A DNA stretch of 54,189 bases from Lachnospiraceae bacterium (GTDB lineage: Bacteria; Bacillota; Clostridia; Lachnospirales; Lachnospiraceae). Shown here piece by piece: positions 26,131 to 35,038 of the stretch; the first letter of the stretch is position 1, and every line of letters begins with the position of its first letter. A program made the translations under genes and the position numbers. The notes beneath the pieces are model-generated. The model was given only the letters and a program-made list of their open reading frames with translations, was not told the DNA's origin and did not search any database. Location of the stretch: contig JAMPFQ010000008.1 of the NCBI GenBank assembly GCA_023664345.1, forward strand, positions 95,664 through 149,852, given 5' to 3'.

Positions 26131-26159
26131 ATTTTAAACTATTTTTATCTGACCGTCAA
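26131..26159 (-). promoter_or_regulatory. Predicted promoter of the small-membrane-protein operon
   Basis: On the minus strand, -35 TTGACG (26154-26159), 17-bp spacer, -10 TAAAAT (26131-26136), 30 bp before the TM2 gene. Confidence 0.65.
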
Positions 26160-26233
26160 CCGAAAACCGCCTTTTCCCATGATCCGCCTCCTGCTGCGAG
26201 ATCTTCCTTTCATCCTGCAGGACATGCATAACA

Positions 26234-27613
26234 TCAGATTGCTTTCTTCTTCCATCTTCCCAGGCGGTAGAAAAAGAATGTGATCACAGCGCCCAGCACC
26301 CAGGCACACAGCAACGAGATCCATAAACTCTCATAGCGTCCCTGGGGCAGTTGGGGCGTCTTGGTCAAATATACAAGCCCATACACCAGGGGAACACGGA
26401 TTGCCACGGTAGTGGCCAGTGAGATCCACATGGGCGTCACGGTATCACCCGCGCCACGCATGACCCCTGACAGGCTCTGGGTCACCGCCATAGCGATATA
26501 ACCCACCGCCAGGATCTTCATCATATCGGCGCTGAGCTGTGCCAGTTGTGCCGTGTTGGTAAAGATCGCCATCAGATGGGGGCCAAACAGCAGGATCAGT
26601 CCCGTTATGACCGCAGAAGTGCAGACTGCGATCAGGGTACCCTGCTTTGCGCCCTGTTTCACCCGGTCAAGCTGCCTTGCCCCCACGTTCTGTCCCGCGT
26701 AGGTGGTCATGGCCGTTCCGAAAGAGAAGTTGGGCATCATGGCGAAGCCGTCCACTCTCATGATGATCACGTTGGCGGCAATGATCATCTCCCCGAAACT
26801 GTTGGTCAGGGACTGCACCACCACCATCGCCAGGGAGAAGATCGCCTGGGTGATGCCGGAGGGAAGCCCCAGACGGATCACAGTCAGCATACTTTTCTTA
26901 TCCGGCTTGAGATACTGTGCTTTCAGGTCAAAATACTCCGTCATTTTCCGCAGCTTGACCACGCACAGCGCCGAGGAGATCACCTGGGCAATGACCGTAG
27001 CCAGCGCCACGCCTGCCACGCCCATATGGAATCCCGCCACGAACCACACGTCCAGCACAATGTTGATCACCGTGGCGACCAGCAGATAGATCAGGGCGGA
27101 CAGGGAATCTCCCAGTCCCCGCAGGATTCCGCAGAGGATATTGTAATAGGCCAGCCCGGCGATCCCCCACAGCAGGATCATCAGATAGGAGGCGCACCAG
27201 TCGATGATGCTCTCCGGTGTGTCCAGCAGTCTCAGCAGAGGTCGGATTGCCACCGTGCCCGCTATCATCAGGAGCACGGAAGCCACCGCTGTCAGCGTGA
27301 TGGAACTGCCGATGGTCCTGGACAGATTTTCCCTGTCTTTGGAGCCATAATACTGGGACACCATGATTCCCGCTCCCATGGAGATCCCCACAAACAGCAC
27401 TAAGAGCAGGTTAAAGATGGGGCTGGCGCTCCCCACCGCCGCAAGGGCGTTGTCCCCCACATATTTCCCTACCACGATGCTGTCCACGGTATTGTATAAC
27501 TGCTGGGCAATATTGCCGATCAGCATGGGGATCGTGAATGCCACGATCTTCTCCCAGGGACGCCCTTCCGTCATATCCACCTGCCCGAACAGGCTCATAA
27601 TCTTCTCTTTCAT
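26234..27613 (-). CDS. MATE family efflux transporter
   Basis: 459 residues with twelve predicted membrane helices in two related halves. Typical features: PWEKIVAFTIPMLIGNIAQQLYN at the start of the first half (about 18-40), AAVGSASPIFNLLL, the internal PSGITQAIFSLAM near the half boundary, and the YAGQNVGA stretch in the second half. It belongs to the NorM/DinF-type exporters driven by Na+ or H+. The substrate is unknown. ATG with AGGAG upstream. It is separated from the TM2 cluster by 132 bp that carries that cluster's promoter. Confidence 0.92.
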   Translation of the reverse strand: MKEKIMSLFGQVDMTEGRPWEKIVAFTIPMLIGNIAQQLYNTVDSIVVGKYVGDNALAAVGSASPIFNLLLVLFVGISMGAGIMVSQYYGSKDRENLSRTIGSSITLTAVASVLLMIAGTVAIRPLLRLLDTPESIIDWCASYLMILLWGIAGLAYYNILCGILRGLGDSLSALIYLLVATVINIVLDVWFVAGFHMGVAGVALATVIAQVISSALCVVKLRKMTEYFDLKAQYLKPDKKSMLTVIRLGLPSGITQAIFSLAMVVVQSLTNSFGEMIIAANVIIMRVDGFAMMPNFSFGTAMTTYAGQNVGARQLDRVKQGAKQGTLIAVCTSAVITGLILLFGPHLMAIFTNTAQLAQLSADMMKILAVGYIAMAVTQSLSGVMRGAGDTVTPMWISLATTVAIRVPLVYGLVYLTKTPQLPQGRYESLWISLLCAWVLGAVITFFFYRLGRWKKKAI

Positions 27614-27977
27614 CTTTTGGCTCCTGTCTCTTTTTAGAATGCAATGTCATTATGCCATAAATCCGTGCGCTTCAGCGCACACTTCCAGTCATTCCGTTCA
27701 CACTTCTATCATTTCATGATCCGACTGTCAAGTCAACATATTTTTGCGGCCAACAGGACAGAATCCTGAAACAGGCTTTGACCTGATACACAGAGAAAAT
27801 CTCGCTCCTCAATCCGCTTTTCTACAAAAATTTACAAAATAGTGAAAAAATATATAGCGCAATCACAAAAAAAGTGTTATGATGGGTTGGTGATTGTGTT
27901 TAAGAATACGTTTGTATAACAGACGGTATGCTTGATCCGATCATAGATGTATATTATGAGTGGAAAGGAGATAGAAA
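27614..27977. other. Divergent intergenic region between MATE and DUF4190-like genes
   Basis: No gene. Near the MATE gene there is a GTGCGCT/AGCGCAC hairpin (27665-27680), nearly identical to 23713-23728 including flanks. A TTGACTTGACA block on the minus strand (about 27727-27740) is a possible -35. The plus-strand half is AT-rich with a likely -10 TATGAT near 27879 and a second TATAAC near 27915; I cannot choose between them. Confidence 0.4.
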
Positions 27978-28235
27978 ATGGGAGTAGCAGCTTTAGTTTT
28001 AGGAATCATCGCAATCGTTATCGGCCTTTTTTCCGCCGGTAGTCTGGGATGGGCCGGTGCGATCATGGGCATCATCGGTATCGCTCTTGGAGCGGTAGGC
28101 AGGAAGAATGCACCCGACGACAAGAAAGGACTGGCAACAGCAGGTCTGGTATGTTCTATTATCGGAACTGTTTTATGCCTGCTTCTTTACATCGCATGTG
28201 CAGCCTGCATCGGCGGCATCGCAAGCAGTCTGTAA
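27978..28235 (+). CDS. Small DUF4190-like membrane protein
   Basis: 85 residues, two hydrophobic hairpins: ALVLGIIAIVIGLFSAGSLG then GAIMGIIGIALGAVGRK, a charged break (NAPDDKKG), then LATAGLVCSIIGTVLCLLLY. This resembles the membrane part of DUF4190 proteins and the gene at 25209-25652. AAAGGAG lies 8 bases before the ATG. It is followed by a strong terminator and then the Lgt homologue. Function unknown. Confidence 0.75.
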   Translation: MGVAALVLGIIAIVIGLFSAGSLGWAGAIMGIIGIALGAVGRKNAPDDKKGLATAGLVCSIIGTVLCLLLYIACAACIGGIASSL

Positions 28236-28249
28236 TACCGGAACGATAT

Positions 28250-28290
28250 CAAAGGGATGGCGGTCGAAAACCTGTCATCCCCTTTGTTTT
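28250..28290 (+). terminator. Terminator between the small membrane-protein gene and lgt
   Basis: CAAAGGGATG (28250-28259) pairs with CATCCCCTTTG (28276-28286), followed by TTTT. It lies only 15 bp before the lgt start codon, so lgt is read by leakage or its own promoter is inside this stretch. Confidence 0.8.
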
Positions 28291-28304
28291 GAACGGAGAA
28301 AAAC

Positions 28305-29081
28305 ATGGGTAGTTTGGGTTTTTATTCATTTGGTCATTTCATCGCGTACTATGGGCTCATGATCGTGATCGGGATCACGGTCAGTTCCGTTTTTGCCGCC
28401 ATACAGGTCAAACGGTTCGGACTGAACATGAACGATCTGATCATATTGGTCTCCGTCTGCGGACTGTGCGGTATCCTGGGCGCGAAGATATTGTATATCA
28501 TTGTTTCTTTTCAGAAGATAGATCTTGCCAGATTAAACGAGCTCCCCTATCTGGCATCCATCATGAGCGGCGGATTCGTCTTCCTCGGCGGCGTCATTGG
28601 CGCTCTTCCCGCTCTGGCTTTCTGCAGGGCAAAACTGCGGATCCCCGTTCAGCCATATATCCAGTCCTGCATGGGCTGCCTGCCCGTGGCCCACGCGTTC
28701 GGACGTGTCGGCTGTTTTCTGGTGGGATGCTGCTACGGCCGCCCCCACACCGGATTTCCCTCTGTCACCTATACAAGGTCACTGTATGCGCCAAACGGGA
28801 TCCCTCTCTTTCCGGTCCAGCTGACTGAAGCGCTGATCGAATTGCTGATCGGGATCTGTCTGCTGGCTCTCAGCCGAAAACTTATCAAAAATTCAGCCAT
28901 GTTCCTGTATCTGACAGCCTATTCGGCTGCCCGGTTTTGCCTTGAGTATATAAGATATGATGAGATCCGTGGGAAGATAATGGGCATATCCACATCCCAG
29001 CTGCTATGCATCTTTCTTTTCTTCTCGTCCGCATTCCTTTTTTTCAGGGAGATCCGCAGCGGAAGGAAATTTCCGGGCTGA
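28305..29081 (+). CDS. lgt: Prolipoprotein diacylglyceryl transferase homologue
   Basis: 258 residues, seven predicted membrane helices. Lgt moves diacylglycerol from phosphatidylglycerol to the lipobox cysteine. Visible: the GGFVFLGGVIGALPA region near 85-100, the Lgt signature HAFGRVGCFLVGCCYG (about 130-145, with the conserved Arg), PVQLTEALIEL for the usual HPTQLYE block, and EYIRYDEIRGKIMGISTSQ near the end. The PVQ in place of HPTQ and the shortened loop before it suggest a divergent or second Lgt; one main copy may be elsewhere. Confidence 0.85.
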   Translation: MGSLGFYSFGHFIAYYGLMIVIGITVSSVFAAIQVKRFGLNMNDLIILVSVCGLCGILGAKILYIIVSFQKIDLARLNELPYLASIMSGGFVFLGGVIGALPALAFCRAKLRIPVQPYIQSCMGCLPVAHAFGRVGCFLVGCCYGRPHTGFPSVTYTRSLYAPNGIPLFPVQLTEALIELLIGICLLALSRKLIKNSAMFLYLTAYSAARFCLEYIRYDEIRGKIMGISTSQLLCIFLFFSSAFLFFREIRSGRKFPG

Positions 29082-29114
29082 CGGTGGCTCAGTCCGGAAA
29101 ATGTTTTTCAGATA

Positions 29115-29693
29115 TCATAACGACTGTTCAAAGCCAAGCGCAAACGCTTTCCTGTTCATCTCCAGGAACTTCGGCGGCACGCTTTTCTCTATCGCTTCCT
29201 GCCACTCTTCCAGTGTAAAGTCAAAATATCTGGCGAGCCTGCCCATGAGCACCAGGTTCACGGCCTTGCTGCTTCCCGCTTCCTCCGCCAGCGTGAGGGC
29301 GTCCAGCGCATCCACTTCGATGCCCAGCGCTCTCAGCCTCTCCTCCAGTTCTTCCGGATAGGCTGCCACTCCCGCCACCACCGGCATGGGATTGATCTGC
29401 TGGCTGTTGACGATGACGCGTCCTCCCGGCTTTAAAAATTCCGTATAACGCGCCGCCTCCAGCAACTCAAAAGAAAGGATGCAGTCCGCCTGCCCTTTAT
29501 CGATAATGGGGGAATAGACCCTGCCGCCCCAGCGGACGTAAGTCACAACGCTTCCGCCCCGCTGGCTCATGCCATGTACCTCGCTGACTTTCACATCGTA
29601 TCCTCTGCCAAGGAGCAGACGGCCCAGAAGCTTGCTCGCCAGCAGCGTGCCCTGCCCGCCGACCCCCACGATCATGATATTTTTTGTTTCCAT
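29115..29693 (-). CDS. iorB: Indolepyruvate:ferredoxin oxidoreductase, beta (gamma-type) subunit
   Basis: 192 residues of the pyruvate ferredoxin oxidoreductase gamma-domain type: IMIVGVGGQGTLLASKLLGR at the start, VSEVHGMSQRGGSVVTYVRW near 40-60, and the VLMGRLARYFDF region later. It pairs with IorA to oxidise aryl-pyruvates to aryl-acetyl-CoA with ferredoxin as acceptor. I chose ATG 29693 (METKNI) with GGAG 9 bases upstream; a longer frame starts at 29741 but would overlap the intergenic region after iorA less plausibly. Confidence 0.92.
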   Translation of the reverse strand: METKNIMIVGVGGQGTLLASKLLGRLLLGRGYDVKVSEVHGMSQRGGSVVTYVRWGGRVYSPIIDKGQADCILSFELLEAARYTEFLKPGGRVIVNSQQINPMPVVAGVAAYPEELEERLRALGIEVDALDALTLAEEAGSSKAVNLVLMGRLARYFDFTLEEWQEAIEKSVPPKFLEMNRKAFALGFEQSL

Positions 29694-29769
29694 ATGTGTT
29701 ATCTCCATTCCGGCATGTGCCTTGTTTCCCGGCACAGCCATCTTATCTCATGCAGATTTGCCTTTTCCC

Positions 29770-31506
29770 CTATTTGTGGGAACTTAGCGCCCCAAATTTA
29801 CAAAGCTGCCCACAGACACCACAGCCCACGCAGAGGGTGGTATCGATCTTCGCCCTGCCGTCCGTCATACTGATGGCGGGACAGCCGATGTTCATACACG
29901 CCTTACAGCCCTTACACTTTTCCCTGTCCACACAGATCGGCCCCGGATGCTTCACATATTTCAGCAGCGCACAGGGACGGCGGGAAATAATGACGGAAGG
30001 CTCCTTTGCCGCCAGTTCCTCTTTGATCGCCGCCTGACAGGCCTCCATATCATAAGGGTCCACCACCCTGACACGCCGGATGCCCACCGCGTGGCAGAGG
30101 GTCTCCAGATCAATCTTCGTACAGGGATCCCCTTTCAGATTATAGCCCGTAGTAGGATTCTGCTGATGCCCCGTCATGCCTGTGATGGAATTATCCAGTA
30201 TGATCACGGTGGCGTTGGATTCATTGTATGCAATATTGATCAGCCCGGTGACGCCGGAATGGATAAAGGTGGAATCGCCGATAACAGCCACGGTTCTCCC
30301 CGCGTTTTCCTCATCTCCCGCTTTGACAAAACCGTGAAGCCCCGAAACGGAGGCTCCCATACAAACGGTGGTGTCGATGGCGTTCAGGGGCGCCACGGCT
30401 CCCAGGGTATAGCAGCCGATATCGCCCAGCACCGTAAGCTTTAGCTTTTTCAGCACATAAAAAATACTGCGATGGGGGCATCCCGCGCACATCACAGGCG
30501 GCCTTGCGGGGATATCTTCCCCTAAGGCAGCCCCCGGCTGCACCGCTTTCCCCAGCTTCTCCGCCACCAGGTTCTGGCTCAGCTCCCCGATATTGGGAAA
30601 CAGGTCTTTCCCTGATACGGAAAGCCCCAGTTCCCGGCAATGGGTCTCGATAAAGCCGTCCAGTTCCTCCACCACCACCAGCTTTTCCACGGTGGCGGCA
30701 AAATCTTTGATCTTCTGCTCCGGCATGGGCCAGATCATGCCCAGCTTCAGCACAGGGTAGGTATCGCCGAACGCCTCTTTCACATACTGATAACAGGTGG
30801 AGGACGTGATGATGCCAAGAGAAGCATCCTTTCCCGGCTCGATCCGGTTGATGGCAGCTGTCTCCGCCCATTCCGTCAGCGCCCTGGTGCGCGCTTCCAC
30901 CTCCGGGTGGCGCTTCTTGGCATTGCCGGGCATCATGATATATTTGACCGGATTCTTCTCGTATCTCTTCTGCTCGGGCAGCGCCCTCTCCCCCGGCTCC
31001 ACCACGCTCTGGGAGTGGCTGACGCGGGTGCACATCTTGATCAGCACCGCCGTGTCGAACCTCTCGGAAAGTTCATAGGCAAGCTTCGTGAACTCCAACG
31101 CCTCCGCGGAATCGGATGGCTCCACCATGGGAATCTTCGCCGCCCGGGCATAATGCCGGGAATCCTGCTCATTCTGGGAACTGTGCATTCCGGCATCGTC
31201 CGCTACGCCGATCAGAAGCCCCGCGTTCACGCCCGTATAGGAAATGGTAAACAGGGGATCCGCCGCCACGTTCAGGCCCACATGCTTCATGCCGCAGAAA
31301 CTCCGCTTCCCCGCCAGGGAAGCGCCCAGAGCCGCCTCCAGCGCCACCTTCTCATTGGGCGCCCACTCCGCGTACAGTTCCTCATATTTCGCCGCGCACT
31401 CCGTGATCTCCGTGCTGGGCGTCCCTGGATAACTGGACACAAAGCAGCAGCCCGCCTCGTACAGCCCCCTGGCCACCGCCTCATTGCCAAGCATCAATTT
31501 TTTCAT
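29770..31506 (-). CDS. iorA: Indolepyruvate:ferredoxin oxidoreductase, alpha subunit
   Basis: 578 residues. N-terminal pyrimidine-binding domain (SSYPGTPSTEITE near 24-36), the transketolase C-like part in the middle, the thiamine-diphosphate domain (about 350-510; CAGCPHRSIFYVLKK, GDIGCYTLG, VIGDSTFIHSG) and a C-terminal pair of [4Fe-4S] motifs: CKGCKACMNIGCP and CVGCGVCGQLCKF. Converts indolepyruvate, phenylpyruvate and hydroxyphenylpyruvate from transaminated aromatic amino acids to the aryl-acetyl-CoA. iorB lies 76 bp downstream. Upstream, separated by a palindromic repeat, are a symporter, an acyl-CoA ligase and a thioesterase in the same direction. Confidence 0.95.
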   Translation of the reverse strand: MKKLMLGNEAVARGLYEAGCCFVSSYPGTPSTEITECAAKYEELYAEWAPNEKVALEAALGASLAGKRSFCGMKHVGLNVAADPLFTISYTGVNAGLLIGVADDAGMHSSQNEQDSRHYARAAKIPMVEPSDSAEALEFTKLAYELSERFDTAVLIKMCTRVSHSQSVVEPGERALPEQKRYEKNPVKYIMMPGNAKKRHPEVEARTRALTEWAETAAINRIEPGKDASLGIITSSTCYQYVKEAFGDTYPVLKLGMIWPMPEQKIKDFAATVEKLVVVEELDGFIETHCRELGLSVSGKDLFPNIGELSQNLVAEKLGKAVQPGAALGEDIPARPPVMCAGCPHRSIFYVLKKLKLTVLGDIGCYTLGAVAPLNAIDTTVCMGASVSGLHGFVKAGDEENAGRTVAVIGDSTFIHSGVTGLINIAYNESNATVIILDNSITGMTGHQQNPTTGYNLKGDPCTKIDLETLCHAVGIRRVRVVDPYDMEACQAAIKEELAAKEPSVIISRRPCALLKYVKHPGPICVDREKCKGCKACMNIGCPAISMTDGRAKIDTTLCVGCGVCGQLCKFGALSSHK

Positions 31507-31602
31507 AGGTATCCTCCCTTGTACACTGTCATCTTCTCACACTAACTCCCATGCTTTCGTTCCGCGGAATCTCACAATCCCAAAGCCAACAAGTTGGCTT
31601 AT
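31507..31602. other. Leader of iorA
   Basis: It carries the iorA ribosome-binding site, a stray GTGTGAGAAGA block matching the right end of the palindromic repeat, and a hairpin AAGCCAAC/GTTGGCTT (about 31583-31600). No clear promoter was seen. Confidence 0.4.
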
Positions 31603-31697
31603 GAAGAATGCCCTGTTTTTGGGCATTCTTCGGTGTGAGACTTAGAGTTTCTCCGCGAAGCAGCCCTTGCTGCGAGCGGTTAGAAACTCTTCTCACA
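31603..31697 (-). repeat. Composite hairpin plus 66-bp palindrome at the symporter stop codon (copy 3)
   Basis: Hairpin GAAGAATGCC/GGCATTCTTC (31603-31612, 31621-31630) followed by the 66-bp palindrome 31632-31697, which differs from copy 2 at two positions, both outside the paired arms. The symporter stop codon begins at the very next base (31698-31700). The small hairpin keeps GAAGAAT but changes CGC/GCG of copy 2 to GCC/GGC, so pairing is preserved. Confidence 0.88.
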
Positions 31698-33242
31698 CTA
31701 TTCGCCGATGGAATCCGTCACGGAAACAGTCACTTTCTTCTCGTAGCAGGAGAAAATGTCCTCCAGCGTCTTCTTCTCCGGCGCTTTTGTCAACAGGCTC
31801 ACCACCGGCACGATGACAAGCCCCGCCAGCATACAGAACGCGCCCGCGTTGATGGGCGACTGCAGATACACAGGGAAGCTTCCCTTAAAGAAAATGTTCG
31901 CCAGCATCACCACCGTGGAGAACACAAAGTTCACCCAGCACGCCGCCCTGGTCGTCCGTTTCCAGTACAGACCGTACAAAAACGGCGCCAGGAACGCACC
32001 CGCAAGGGCGCCCCAGCTGACGCCCATCAGTTGGGCGATAAAGGTGACGTTGGAACGGTACTGGATCAGCGCGATCACCACGGATATGGCGATAAAAACC
32101 ACCAGAAGCACCCGCATCCACCTGACCTGTTTCTTTTCATCCATCTCTTTTATTATATTACCCTTGATAAAATCCAGTGTCAAGGTGGAGCTGGATGCCA
32201 ATACCAGGGAAGAAAGGGTGGACATGGAAGCGGAAAGCACCAGGATCACCACCACCGCGATCAGGATCGTGGGAAGCCCTGACAGCATGGTGGGCACCAC
32301 CGAATCGTAGCCGTTTGCGGCAATGTCAATCTTGTCGCCAAAAAGCCGTCCGAAGCCGCCCAGGAAATAGCAGCCGCCGGATACGATGGTAGCAAATACG
32401 GTGGAGATGATCATGCCCTTATTGATGGCGTTCTCGCTCTTGATGGCATAGAATTTCTGCACCATCTGGGGCAGCCCCCAGGTGCCAAGGCTGGTCAGGA
32501 TCACCACCCCCAAAAGATTTGCGGGATCCGGCCCAAAGAAAGAATTGAACACCCCGGGAGCGGAGGAAACAGTCTCGTCGCTCACCGCCGACAGAGCGTC
32601 CAACGCCGCCAGGAAACCGCCCTGACTGTTCAGCACCGCCGCGATCACCGCCACAATGCCGAAGATCATGATGATACCCTGGATAAAATCGTTAATGGCG
32701 GTAGCCATGTAGCCCCCCGCAATCACATAAATGCCGGTAAGCACTGCCATGGCGATCACACACACGCTGTAATCGATGTCAAACGCCATGCCGAACAGAC
32801 GGCTCAAGCCATTGTAAAGACTGGCCGTGTAGGGGATCAGGAAGATAAAGATGACAACCGAAGCCGCCAATTTCAGGGGCTTGCTCCCAAAACGCTTTCC
32901 GAAAAATTCCGGCATGGTAGCGCTGTTCAAATGCTGGGTCATGATGCGGGTACGGCGTCCCAGCACCGCCCAGGCCAGGAGGGATCCGATAAAGGCGTTT
33001 CCCAGTCCCGCCCAGGTCGCCGCGATCCCGTATTTCCAGCCGAACTGCCCCGCATAGCCTACAAACACCACCGCGGAAAAATAGCTGGTCCCATAGGCGA
33101 ACGCGGTGAGCCAGGGGCCCACGCTCCTGCCCCCCAGCACAAAGCCGTTGACATCAGTGGCATGGCGGCGGCAGTAAAGTCCGATACCAATCATCAAGCC
33201 GAAAAAAATAACGAGCATTGCTATTTTGATCAAAAGATCCAT
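31698..33242 (-). CDS. Sodium:solute symporter (SSS family)
   Basis: 514 residues, about thirteen membrane helices. Family marks: GGRSVGPWLTAFAYGTSYFSA near 37-57, AGGYMATAINDFIQGIIM near 175-192 (the SSS signature region), GLPQMVQKFYAIKSE near 255. Closest in style to the pantothenate/proline/monocarboxylate branch. Position between an acyl-CoA ligase and indolepyruvate oxidoreductase suggests uptake of an organic or aryl acid, an inference. ATG with GGAG upstream, 15 bp after the ligase stop. The coding end abuts a palindromic repeat. Confidence 0.92.
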   Translation of the reverse strand: MDLLIKIAMLVIFFGLMIGIGLYCRRHATDVNGFVLGGRSVGPWLTAFAYGTSYFSAVVFVGYAGQFGWKYGIAATWAGLGNAFIGSLLAWAVLGRRTRIMTQHLNSATMPEFFGKRFGSKPLKLAASVVIFIFLIPYTASLYNGLSRLFGMAFDIDYSVCVIAMAVLTGIYVIAGGYMATAINDFIQGIIMIFGIVAVIAAVLNSQGGFLAALDALSAVSDETVSSAPGVFNSFFGPDPANLLGVVILTSLGTWGLPQMVQKFYAIKSENAINKGMIISTVFATIVSGGCYFLGGFGRLFGDKIDIAANGYDSVVPTMLSGLPTILIAVVVILVLSASMSTLSSLVLASSSTLTLDFIKGNIIKEMDEKKQVRWMRVLLVVFIAISVVIALIQYRSNVTFIAQLMGVSWGALAGAFLAPFLYGLYWKRTTRAACWVNFVFSTVVMLANIFFKGSFPVYLQSPINAGAFCMLAGLVIVPVVSLLTKAPEKKTLEDIFSCYEKKVTVSVTDSIGE

Positions 33243-33257
33243 TTTCGTTTTCTCCTT

Positions 33258-34895
33258 TTAGTTGTTTATCTGCGCTTCCACAAGGCTTCCATGACAGTAC
33301 TTCTCCCTGAGGACCGGCTTCTCGATCTTGCCCGTGGGATTTCTCGGTACTTTTTCAAAAATCAGTTTCCTGGGTCTCTTATATCTGGGCAGTTCCTGAC
33401 AGAAATCCATGATTTCCTCCTCCGTGCAGGAAACGCCCTCTTTCCGTTCGATCACAGCCGCCGCGATCTCGCCAAGTCTGGCGTCCGGCAGGCCGATCAC
33501 AGCCACGTCCTTGATCTTGTCATTTTTACGCAGGAAGTCCTCGATCTGTACCGGATACAGGTTCTCACCGCCGGAGATGATAACGTCCTTCTTTCGATCC
33601 ACCAGATAGATGAACCCATCCTCGTCCATGCGCGCCATATCCCCCGTGTAGAGCCAGCCGTCCTTCAACACTTCGTCCGTGGCCTCAGGATTCTTATAAT
33701 AACACAGCATAACGCCCGCGCCGTGGACAATCAGTTCGCCCACCTCTCCCTGGGCGGTCTCCTGCCCCTGCTCGTCCACAATCTTCGCCTCCCAGTGATA
33801 GCCCGGTTTCCCAATGGCTCCCACCTTATGTATGTTTTCCACGCCCAGATGGACGCAGCCGGGCCCTATGGATTCGCTGAGACCGTAATTCGTGTCGTAC
33901 TGGTGATGGGGAAAATGCTTTTTCCAACGCTGGATCAGGCTGGGCGGAACGGGCTGGGCCCCAATGTGCATCAGCCGCCACTGCTCCAGCAGATAATGCC
34001 CCATGTCCACTTTCCCGGAATCGATGGCATCCAGAAGATCCTGCGCCCAGGGCACCAAAAGCCACACAATGGTGCACTTCTCTTCCGTCACCGCCCTGAG
34101 GATCCACTCCGGCTTCACGCCCCTTAAGAGCACCGCCTTGCTGCCTGAGATCAGGGAACCGAACCAGTGCATTTTCGCCCCCGTATGATAAAGGGGCGGG
34201 ATGCACAGGAACACGTCCTCCCTGGTCTGCCCGTGATGATCCTGCTCCGTCTCGCAGGAGGAACGCAGCGCCCTGTGGTTGTGCAGGATCGCTTTCGGGA
34301 ACCCTGTGGTGCCGGAGGAAAAATAGATTGCTGCATAATCCGTCTCCTCCAGGGCGACAGGCGGCGCACTGGAAGAACAGAACCCCATCAGGTTCAGGAA
34401 ATCCTCCGCATAGGACGGCCTGTCCTTTCCCGGAAAGAACATCAGCCTCACCTTGGGCAGATCCTCCGCTATGGCGTCCATACGGCTGATAAATTCCGGC
34501 CCGAAGACCAGCGCCTCCACATCCGCAAGTTCCAGACAGTACTTGATCTCCTCCGCGGAATAACGGAAGTTCAGGGGCACAGCCACGCACCCCGCTTTCA
34601 GGATACCGAAATAAATGGGCAGCCATTCCAGACAGTTCATCATCAGGATGCCCACCTTTGCCTCCCGTTCCAGCCCCCGGCTCAAGAGCAGGTTTGCAAA
34701 CCGGTTGGCACGTCTGTCAAAATCCGCCCAGCTTAACTCCCTGCGGTAAGGGGCTCCGTTTGCCGCGCTCTCGATCAGGCTCGCCTCCCGCCAAGTCACC
34801 GCACTGTCCCTCTCCTGGGAGGGGTTCAGTTCCACAAGCGCGGTCTCTGAACCGTACAGACGGGCATTCCGCTCTAAAAAGTCCGTAATAACCAT
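33258..34895 (-). CDS. AMP-forming acyl-CoA synthetase/ligase
   Basis: 545 residues of the ANL family. P-loop AIYFSSGTTGFPKAILHNHR near 195, A5-type motif YGLSESIG near 325, YTGDMARMDEDGFIYLVDRK near 425, and the catalytic Lys in PRNPTGKIEKP near the C-terminus. It forms an acyl-CoA from a free acid, ATP and CoA. The substrate is not readable, but neighbours (indolepyruvate oxidoreductase, hotdog thioesterase, symporter) favour an aryl- or medium-chain acid. I chose ATG 34895 (MVITDFLERN) behind AGGAGG; a GTG eight codons earlier overlaps that site. Confidence 0.92.
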   Translation of the reverse strand: MVITDFLERNARLYGSETALVELNPSQERDSAVTWREASLIESAANGAPYRRELSWADFDRRANRFANLLLSRGLEREAKVGILMMNCLEWLPIYFGILKAGCVAVPLNFRYSAEEIKYCLELADVEALVFGPEFISRMDAIAEDLPKVRLMFFPGKDRPSYAEDFLNLMGFCSSSAPPVALEETDYAAIYFSSGTTGFPKAILHNHRALRSSCETEQDHHGQTREDVFLCIPPLYHTGAKMHWFGSLISGSKAVLLRGVKPEWILRAVTEEKCTIVWLLVPWAQDLLDAIDSGKVDMGHYLLEQWRLMHIGAQPVPPSLIQRWKKHFPHHQYDTNYGLSESIGPGCVHLGVENIHKVGAIGKPGYHWEAKIVDEQGQETAQGEVGELIVHGAGVMLCYYKNPEATDEVLKDGWLYTGDMARMDEDGFIYLVDRKKDVIISGGENLYPVQIEDFLRKNDKIKDVAVIGLPDARLGEIAAAVIERKEGVSCTEEEIMDFCQELPRYKRPRKLIFEKVPRNPTGKIEKPVLREKYCHGSLVEAQINN

Positions 34896-35038
34896 GATAT
34901 TTTCCTCCTGTTGTATCACTCTAAATTCGCAAACACGCGCTGTATCGTCTGCTTCGCAGACTGTTTGCTCACTCTATCCTAAATTGCTCCGCAATTTACG
35001 ATGGATGGCCATTCGGCCGCTGAATGCCCTGAATAAGG
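34896..35038. other. Hairpin-rich spacer between thioesterase and ligase genes
   Basis: Three hairpins: GTCTGC/GCAGAC (about 34949-34963), TAAATTGC/GCAATTTA (about 34980-34998) and GGCCATTC/GAATG-CC (about 35009-35030). The phrase TCACTCTATCC occurs twice, the second time at the thioesterase stop codon. The spacer may trim or weaken expression downstream of the thioesterase gene. Confidence 0.45.
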
